DNA of 64,000 bases from Nageia nagi (Eukaryota; Pinophyta), in NCBI GenBank assembly GCA_050084985.1, contig JBITNC010000001.1, forward strand, positions 164,982,001-165,046,000. Reading direction: 5' to 3'. Below the pieces are notes generated by a model. That model ran no database searches, had not been told where the DNA came from, and saw only the letters and a program-made list of their open reading frames with translations. The position numbers were made by a program, and so were the translations under genes. Of this stretch, positions 56,956 through 64,000 are shown in pieces (within the stretch, counting starts at the first letter, position 1; each line of letters begins with the position of its first letter).

Positions 56956-57660
56956 ATGTTAGAAGAAGGGAGGTTCAAGGTGGAAAAGTTTAATGGTCAG
57001 AATTTTCAGTTTTGGAAGATGCAAATAGAGGAATACTTGTCGGATGAGAAGTGGAGTCATCTTGATAGAAAACCATTGGGTACGGTGAGGTTGTTTCTGG
57101 GAGCCATAGTTGCCTTAACTTCTTTGAGGAAAAAACTACCAAGGATGTCCTTAACAAGTTGGCCAAGTTGTATGAAAAACCCTCAACCTCAAACAAGGTA
57201 TTTCTCATGAAAATTTTATTTAATATGCAAATGGTTGGAGGAGGATCCATTCCGGACCACTTGAATGAGTTTAATACTGTTACCAATCAACTGCATTTAG
57301 TGGGTTTAGATTTTGATGATGAGATCAGAGCCTTGTTGATATTGTGTTCATTTCTAGATAGTTGGAATAGCTTGGTGATGGTTAGTAACTTTGCTTTGAA
57401 TTCTAAGAATTTGAAGTTTGATGATGTGGTGGGCATCCTTCTTAGTGAGGACATGTGGAGAAAATACATAGGTGAAACGTTGAGTTATCTTGGCGCATTA
57501 CTTGTTTAGAATAAGGGAAGATAGAGGGAGCAAGGTGGACATCAGAATCAAGGAAAATTAGAGGGCAACTCCAGGGGAAAAGGTAATGTGGAGTGCTGGT
57601 ATTGTGGGAAAAAGGGACACTTGAAAAAAGAGTGTCTATGAAGGTAGATGGAAAAGAGGG
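56956..57660 (+). pseudogene. Copia gag with zinc knuckle, frameshifted
   Basis: ATG at 56956: MLEEGRFKVEKFNGQNFQFW, KMQIEEYLSDEKW, then a frame change near 57160 into AKLYEKPSTSNKVFLMKILF, SIPDHLNEFNTVTNQLHLVG and NLKFDDVVGILLSEDMWRKY. After stops, a CCHC zinc knuckle CWYCGKKGHLKKEC lies at 57595-57636. The order FNGxNFxxWKxxI, then a UBN2-type helical region, then CX2CX4HX4C is classical Copia gag. Confidence 0.85.
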
Positions 57661-57719
57661 CAATGAAGGTTATAACTAGGAAGCTAATATGGTTGGTGAG
57701 ATTTTGCAGGATGCTTTGA

Positions 57720-58136
57720 TATTATCTCTTGATATGCATAATGATTATTGGGCTATCGATTCAGGTACTTCTTTGCATGCCACTTCTCATAAGGATTAGT
57801 TTATAGAAAAATGTTCAAGAAGATTTTGGATAGGTTTTGTTGGGTAATGATCAACCATGAAGGATTGTGGGTATGGGGAAGATCAAAATCAAATTGCCTA
57901 ACGAAAATCAATGGGTGGTCAAGGAGGTGAGGCACATCCCTGATTTGAAGAGAAACGTCATTTCAGCATGCAAACTTGATGGCGAGGGTTACATGGTTGC
58001 ATTCGATAATAAGGCTTGGAAGGTGACTAAAGGTTCCATGGTTGTTGCTAGTGGGAATATGGTTGGTACTCTATATTTGCCTACTCACTTCTATTTATGC
58101 TATGGATTTTGCTCCTACAAGCGGGAATGTAGATAA
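57720..58136 (+). pseudogene. Copia protease and pre-integrase region
   Basis: DYWAIDSGTSLHATSHKD, with DSGTS at 57758-57772, is the Copia protease active site; a stop follows at once. Next comes GMGKIKIKLPNENQWVVKEV and RHIPDLKRNVISACKLDGEG (57867-58000), typical of the pre-integrase segment. The integrase zinc-binding and catalytic parts that should follow are missing; VDNEHYKF, stop, HVKKSELG near 58130-58170 is the last trace. Confidence 0.8.
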
Positions 58137-58788
58137 TGAACATTACAAGTTTTGACATGTGAAAAAGAGTGAATTGGGGTTTGGTGAAAAGAAGAAGAAG
58201 GTGAGATTCCTCAAGGTTGGAAAGGATGTTTCCAAGGACAAGAAAAATAATATGTGGATACCAAAGGTGCAAGGAGGTCTTCAACATTAGGATTTGAAAA
58301 CTCCACCAAGGGATGTTGGAAGATGTAAAATGGTAAGTCGTTATTTCCTTGCAATTTCTTATGTGTTGTATATTGATGGTGGTGAATGTTTTGAAAAATG
58401 TGTGCAAAAGGAAACCAAGAAGAGGGAGCTTGGGATGAATAAGTTACCTACAGGTATGGAAGGTTTGGATGGGTGTGTGTGTATGCAAGATGAAAGAGGA
58501 AGGAGATCAAGTATTGTGCACAAAGTGGTTTGGAATAAAAGTGTTTGCACAAGATGGTGGTATGGCCCATAGAGTGGGAGGTACAAACTGGTTGATGTTC
58601 GTGAAACATCAAAGTGAGGATGTGATAAGGGATATGTTGTCAAAGGTGAATACAAAGGTGGTTGCAAAGGAGGAATTGGGGGTTCTCCCAATTTTGGTTG
58701 GTTTGAAGGAAAAAGAGATCAAGACGAGAATATTCAGATCCAAGGGTTGGAGGGTGTTACAGCGAAATCAATCTCCAAGTGGGAGATT

Positions 58789-59517
58789 GTTATGAATGGA
58801 GCTAGATTTTTGGGCTAAGTCATGTGTTCAATTCTTTGTTTCACAATTGGCATGCACAAGGCCAACTAGTAGATGTAATCAGCAGGTATGGGGTTGATCA
58901 GGTCCAATCAACAGACAAGTGGTCAAACATGCCATTTGATTGATTGATTGGAGTATGAATTGTAGTTGACCTTGTGATAGCTGATCTTGACAACCCAATC
59001 GGCCTAATGGTGGCCAATTATGACTCCAAAGACGGGAAACTCTATTTTGAGGGTGGATACGCGCTCTTGGGCTATTCTTGGTGAATGAACTAAAGGTTGC
59101 TATGGGTGACGAATCTAATGTATCTAATAATACTTTAGTTTGGACTAAAAATAGGATAGTATGGATCTCTATAAATATATGTAAGATCTTATGGAATTGG
59201 ATAATGGTAATGAGAATAGTTATTTGCATAGTTGTGAAGAATATGAAGATGAGGTAAATCCTTATGAGAGAGGCCATTGTAGTGAGGATTCTTTGTAAGA
59301 ACAAAGAGGAAGGTACAATGGTTTGTTTGAAGGTTGTATCCCTTTGTTGTTTTGACCGAAATAATCAAAGGATTGGATATTCTCCGTGGATGTAGGCCAC
59401 ATCGAGTGAACCATGTTGCATAGTTTGTCTTCTCTTGCGTATGATCTTATTTCTTACTTTTCTTCTGGTTTAAAGTAGATTAATTAGTCAATATATTTTA
59501 TATAGTGAATCCTAACA
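58789..59517 (+). mobile_element. Copia 3' LTR
   Basis: Preceded by the purine tract CCAAGTGGGAGAT. Aligned with the 5' LTR along its whole length with frequent substitutions and indels, so the insertion is not recent. Confidence 0.85.
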
Positions 59518-60010
59518 ATTATTAACTTTCATTATGCAATTTATTGCTTATTCTCTTGTAGAGAGCTAGTCTATTGCAAGTGGGTTATATAGTAGTTTGA
59601 TTTAGTACCTGTTGTGCTCGCACAACACACCCCAAAATACAAGATTTTAGGTACCCTATTTTTGCAAAGGCAATGAAGTGCATTGCCTAGAGATTGGCTT
59701 TAGGCGACGAATAGTTGATTCTGAGCAGTGTAAAGATGATATCAGGGAGCGATACATGGAGATTATTTGTCGAAGAACCTGAAATGATTTAGAGCATCCA
59801 ATCACCAATTTTGGAGCCATGGAGCTAGGATTCAAGCAACTTCACTAGAAAACAAGATTTTTGTGTCTTGAATGAGGTCTATGGAGATGGATCGTTTTTT
59901 AAGCTTGCCAGAGTTGAAATTTGAAGGCATGAGCCAGTAATGGATCCCGTTTCAGGCATGTTTAGGCTTGGAAATTTTAGAATTTGACCAAGTTTTCTCC
60001 TTTTCAAGCC

Positions 60011-61550
60011 TAGGTGTAGTTTTCAAGGCTTTGATGACATCAAGGGCTAGGCATTGGTGCCTAAGGGAAAAAGGGTGCATTTTGGATCAAATTGGATCGA
60101 ATTTTCGAGAATGCCAAGCTATGAACGGTCAAATTCTAAGCATGTTTGGGCTTGGAAATTTGCAAAAAGGATCAAAATTGCACCAAGGAGAGTTAGGCAC
60201 ATATTTTTGGGGTGAGGCCACGAAAGAGAAAAAATGGCACCTAGTCTAAAAGTGTTTATTTTAGACAAAATTTTGCATTCAATTTCGATGATGTGGCATG
60301 GTGAAGAAGGCAAAATCAACCAAGTTTGCTCTTGGAATTTTTGAAAAAGATCGAAATCTATGTCCAAGACACATAGGCACACGTTTTGAGGAATTGACAC
60401 CATCAAAGGATAATTTTTGGCGTGTAGACCCAATTGCACCAAAAAATGATTAAATTTTGACTTTGCCAAATCAAAATTCTAGCACATGGGTATTGTGAGG
60501 GATGTAAAATTGAACAAATTAAACCTTGGAGACATCCCAAAACACTCAAAGGCTCTCCCTCCAAAGTTAGGTGCATAGTTTCATGGATTGATGTCAACAA
60601 AGAGTAAACATGTGTGCCTAGCATGAGAATATCCATGTTTGACCAAAAGTTTGGAAATATTTTTGGAAGCATGATGAGTTGGAGGATCAAAAAGTACAAA
60701 AGTTTGCCTTTGCAACTTACCCAAATGAATAAAAAATGCTTCTCCAAAAGCTAGGCGCATGTTCTCAAGCTTTGATAGTGTTGAACACAAAATTTTGTTC
60801 CCTAACATCCATGCACTTGAAAATGATGAAATTTTGAATTGGTCAATTTGAAATTCAGAGACATGGGTATTGAAGGGCATTAAAATCTAAGCAATTTTAG
60901 GCTGGGTGTTTTCCAAATTGCTCTAAATTGAAGCTTTCACACCTAGGTTCAAGAATTGAGGCTTTAATGTCATCAAAAAGAAAAAATTGGCGCCTAGGGT
61001 GAGGATATGCCCATTTTTGATAAAAGATTGAAAATTTACTTGAAGACATGGGAGGATGCATCTTCAAATTTCAAATCTTTTGGCTAAAGGAATGTTCAAA
61101 AAGACAAAAAAATACATAGCTAGAGGTTAGGGGCATTATTTCAAGATTTGGCATCATCAAAGCCAAAAAATTAGCGCTCGAGGAAGAGCAAGACCTTTTT
61201 GAGCAAATTTCAAAGTGTATATATTGGGAAACAAAAACATGGGTATGTTGCACAAGGTCAATCCAAGCACCTTTAGGCTTGCAAATTTTTAATTTTGAGC
61301 AAATCCAGTATTCTCTCAAGCTAGGCATAGTTTTCCAAGCTTTGAGGCCATCAAACACAAAAAATGTGTGTCTAGAGGTGAAATAGGCCTGTTTTGGTGA
61401 AAATTTCAAATTTCAAAAAATTTCATGAGGGTATACCAATTGAGATTCTACACAAATTAGTCCAAGACGCAATAAAAAAAGCACAATCTAAGGCTAATTT
61501 TTGGGCTTTGATGCCATCAAACATAAAAAACTAGTGCCTAGGATGAAGGA
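60011..61550 (+). repeat. Tandem array, about 185-190 base period
   Basis: Units begin AGGCGCATGTTTTxAAGCTTT or a variant at about 60011, 60196, 60379, 60565, 60752, 60943, 61130 and 61320, with a further one near 61505, each followed by CATCAAA and TTGGCGCCTAG-like words. Edge words CTAGGCGC / GCGCCTAG are complementary. Same unit as 51744-52930. Confidence 0.75.
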
Positions 61551-62189
61551 AGACCATTTTGGCTTGCAAAATGCACCTTTGGGAGATCAAATGAGGCTAT
61601 GAAGCATGCGGAATGCACAAAAGGGACATTTGAGCACCAAACTTGAGCACCAAACATGAGCTTTTTGACCAAACTTGCATGCCACACTTGTACACTAAAG
61701 CCAATTTTTCATCAAAGTGCTCAAAATCTCAAAATTTTATCCCAAGCTCCAAAAACCCTCAAATTGATCGTAAACACCTTCAAGATCTATCACCTATCCA
61801 TCCATGGCCATATAAAATCCATTCGGGCACTTTTCAATTTTTTATAAAATCTGCGCCCGCCATCATTTTCCAGATGTTAAACCAAAAATCCAGTTTTGCA
61901 AGAAATCCTCACCAAATCACTCAAAAACTTGCCAAGATCCCTTAAATAAGAAGATGAATCTATATTTGAAGGAAAAGGGTACTCAAATATGGTGGATTGG
62001 ATCCAAAGCAACCTCAAGATCAGCAAGATCCTTTGTAAAAGGATCAATTTTGAATGTATATAGACTAAAGTGGTTAAAAGGATGAATGTTTTCTCCTTCC
62101 ACGTTAAATGTAATTTTGTTTTAGTTTTGCATTTCAATTTAAATTAGATTAGAATTAGGGCAACACCGAAAAGTTGGCCTCAAAAAGTC

Positions 62190-62198
62190 TATAAATAG
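62190..62198 (+). promoter_or_regulatory. LTR TATA-like box
   Basis: GTCTATAAATAGACTATAGG, about 900 bases before the LTR end, conserved with the sister copy at 53277. Confidence 0.55.
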
Positions 62199-63103
62199 AC
62201 TATAGGGGGTATCCTTAAATTGAAGTTTTTTGTAATTGAGGAGCAAATTGATGTATATGTGAAAAACTTTTTTATGAAGTTAATCCAAGTGGCCAAATAT
62301 TGATTCAAAGTGGTTTTATCATCAATTGGAGTCATGCATTTATCCCTTAGAGCATTTTGTTGTGATTTGAATATTTTCATGCCTTCTCTTTGAAAACTCA
62401 CAAGTTTTAAGAGAATTTGTTGGAAATATTTTAAAGTGTGAATGATACCAAATTGTTGGTAATACATTGCTTTCATGTTTAAATGTTTTGTATTTTGAAT
62501 TGCCTTTCTTTTATGACATTTGATTGGACTTCTTGTTCAAAGCCAACTTGTCCATGTGACCTACGCTAAGTTCTTTTGATTGCATCGGTCCTGTGTGCGG
62601 AGTATTGACAGTTAGCTTTGGTTTACGCTCTTCTTTGAAACGATTTGGACAATAGTCGTTTGTTTCAAAGCTTGATGAATTGAACAAGATCTCTTTAATT
62701 GATCCATAAGAAGGAATGTTTAGAAAATGTTGCATTGTGACAATCTGCTTTGAAATCTAACAAAGTATCGCCTCATTCTCAACCTTTTTCCTTTTCTTTA
62801 TTTTTCATTTTCTTTGAAATCCATAGCAACTTTCAAACATTGCATAATAAACATCTCAGTCCCTACAAAAAATGTGAGTTAATAATTTCTACCTCTATTA
62901 AACCACTTAGCTGATTCCCATAACAAGACCTACACAATTTTAGCTTCTATTAACAACACAAGCTTCCGTAAGAAACCTTTAGATATCAATCCTTATAGGA
63001 GAAGACTAGTAATGTGATCTCACCTAATGCTAGGTTGCTTTTCCAATTGATAGCCTCATGGCTATTCTTGCGTAAGAGGAAAGACTTTATTCCCAACAAT
63101 ACC

Positions 63104-63690
63104 TTGTGCTTGTTGGTTGATTTTGGTTATTTTTCTAGTATTATCATCCTCACATTCCATTTTGGTCTTATTCCTTCTTTGTATGGTTCTTTTTTGTATC
63201 AGTAACAAAAATTGCATACGTGGACTTGTACTGGGTCGAGGATATTATAAGTGAATTACATAATTTTTTTCCATTCTATTATAGGACTGCCCCTTCCAAG
63301 CAAATAGAGCTCTCATCTAGAATTTTATAGAGAATTGGTTACAGTGCTCACTCAAATTGCATTAAACTATTGTGAAGAAAGGGAAGTTGATAATTGCCTT
63401 TGAGTCATGACAACATGAATCACTTTTACCAACATCAAAATGTAAGATATGGTAAAGGTCTAGGTCTTCACTATATTGTTGCTTACACCATTTTGGGAGG
63501 TCTCCATAACAAATTAGATTTCCTTGGTTTGGGGCCAACTTTTTTCATGGCATCTGATATCTTGTTTTGCTTGTGGGGGGCATGGAAATATTTAGTTGTA
63601 TTGAATCTGGTTTGAAGGTTGTAGATCTTTTCTAGTGCTCTCTATAAACGCTTTTCCTAAGAAGGGACCTTAGTTTATCTTTCAACTGAT
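63104..63690. other. Intron sequence, nothing recognised
   Basis: AT-rich, no gene. A short open frame at 63394-63615 has no family match. Confidence 0.4.
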
Positions 63691-64000
63691 TAATGAATGA
63701 AAGAAAGAAATTATATTAATATCCACAAATGGCCAAAAGTAGTCAATGGGATTGCTGAATACAAACATGGTCAGAAAAACCAGCTAAGTCCCTATCGAGC
63801 CCATGCTACTAAAGTAAAAGTTAACATAAAGCAAAATAAAACAATAGTACAACGAAGCATCCCAAAAACCCTAAAGGAAGATCCTAGGCCTCTCCAAGTA
63901 GGGTAATTTGAAGTGGCAATGTCTAGAACTCTCTAAGAGTGGATCTGTGAGTGCTTTTTGTCCTGGGATGAAAGCTCTCTAATTTTCGTAGGTCCTAACT
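63691..64000 (-). mobile_element. LINE 3' tail, runs off the right edge
   Basis: GAAAGAAATTATATTAATATCC then ACAAATGGCCAAAAGTAGTCAA is the inverted LINE tail, related to those at 25941 and 29655. The element body would lie to the right of the window on the - strand. Confidence 0.6.

Larger units (their letters stand above)
56155..59517 (+). mobile_element. Copia element with most of pol deleted
   Basis: LTRs 56155-56880 (726 bases, TGTTAGGAACGGAGC to AATCGTAACA) and 58789-59517 (729 bases, TGTTATGAATGGAGC to AATCCTAACA) flank an interior with primer-binding site, gag, zinc knuckle and protease but no integrase, reverse transcriptase or RNase H. Flanks GTTAT (56150-56154) and ATTAT (59518-59522) give a five-base duplication with one change. 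About 650 bases before the 3' LTR have no recognised domain. Confidence 0.85.
59610..63098 (+). mobile_element. 3.5 kb solo LTR with 187-base tandem array
   Basis: Starts TGTTGTGCTCGCACAACACA then CCCC and ends AAGACTTTATTCCCAACA. Flanks GTACC (59605-59609) and ATACC (63099-63103) give a five-base target duplication with one change. It contains nine or so tandem units (60011-61550), a TATA box at 62190, and no open frame of note. It aligns with 51261-54057 and carries the 3' end missing there. Confidence 0.75.

Noticed and set aside
54978-64000. Further SPPL exons (YD, GxGD, PAL motifs)
   Set aside because: All three forward frames were looked through for these motifs and their usual context, and none was seen; the sequence is intronic transposon DNA.
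1-64000. tRNA or rRNA genes
   Set aside because: I saw no cloverleaf with the GGTTCGAAxCC-type T arm and no rRNA-like sequence; the tRNA-like words found are retroelement primer-binding sites.

Overview
This window looks like nuclear DNA of a seed plant with a very large genome, most likely a gymnosperm and probably a conifer. That placement is an inference from very long transposon-filled introns, the retroelement mix and the AT-rich sequence; no species is claimed. There are no bacterial-style genes. The only host gene I can support is on the + strand: a PA-domain signal peptide peptidase-like intramembrane aspartic protease (plant SPPL2-5 type). Six of its exons can be read, at 12879-13037, 13141-13252, 21943-22062, 45516-45667, 45904-46086 and a 35-base micro-exon at 54943-54977. 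All have AG/GT borders and the reading phases agree throughout. The 761 coding bases are spread over 42 kb. Introns between them are 103, 8690, 23453, 236 and 8856 bases, and the last intron runs at least 9 kb to the window end. The first exon (start codon, signal peptide) and the 3' exons with the YD, GxGD and PAL catalytic motifs were not found.

Almost everything else is transposable-element DNA, much of it nested. From left to right: a long LTR on the - strand (1-4795) that carries a decayed open reading frame; a 120-base perfect tandem duplication; a truncated Copia (5620-6586); a Gypsy pol scrap (6590-7098) cut by a related long LTR (7101-about 10060). Inside the 8.7 kb intron lies the 5' part of a Gypsy element on the - strand (protease, gag, primer-binding site, and a 3.6 kb LTR at 17480-21119 interrupted by a hAT element). 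The 23.5 kb intron holds a non-coding LTR element (22902-32317) with long LTRs and a 176-base interior; its 3' LTR has in turn received a solo LTR and two LINE-type insertions. Further right are a second LINE relic with an LTR in it, another solo LTR (36280-37538), and a pair of LTR ends facing each other in opposite orientation (37985-42883). The 8.9 kb intron contains a second hAT element with an exact 8-base target duplication (47339-48377), an L1-type LINE scrap and a large LTR relic (51261-54057). The last intron contains a Copia derivative lacking integrase and reverse transcriptase (56155-59517) and a 3.5 kb solo LTR (59610-63098).

The most interesting feature is an LTR superfamily recurring through the window. 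Its members start TGTTGTG, then a short spacer, then CACAACACACCCC, and end CCCAACA. They contain long arrays of degenerate tandem units (about 60, 120 or 187 bases). In several members each unit is built around an imperfect hairpin whose central sequence differs between members while base pairing is kept. In three members the LTR also carries, in LTR sense, a coding region rich in charged and coiled-coil sequence. In the copy at 17480-21119 the attached primer-binding site, gag and protease show that this coding region really lies within the LTR. I found no previously named system matching this, but without database searches novelty is only a hypothesis.
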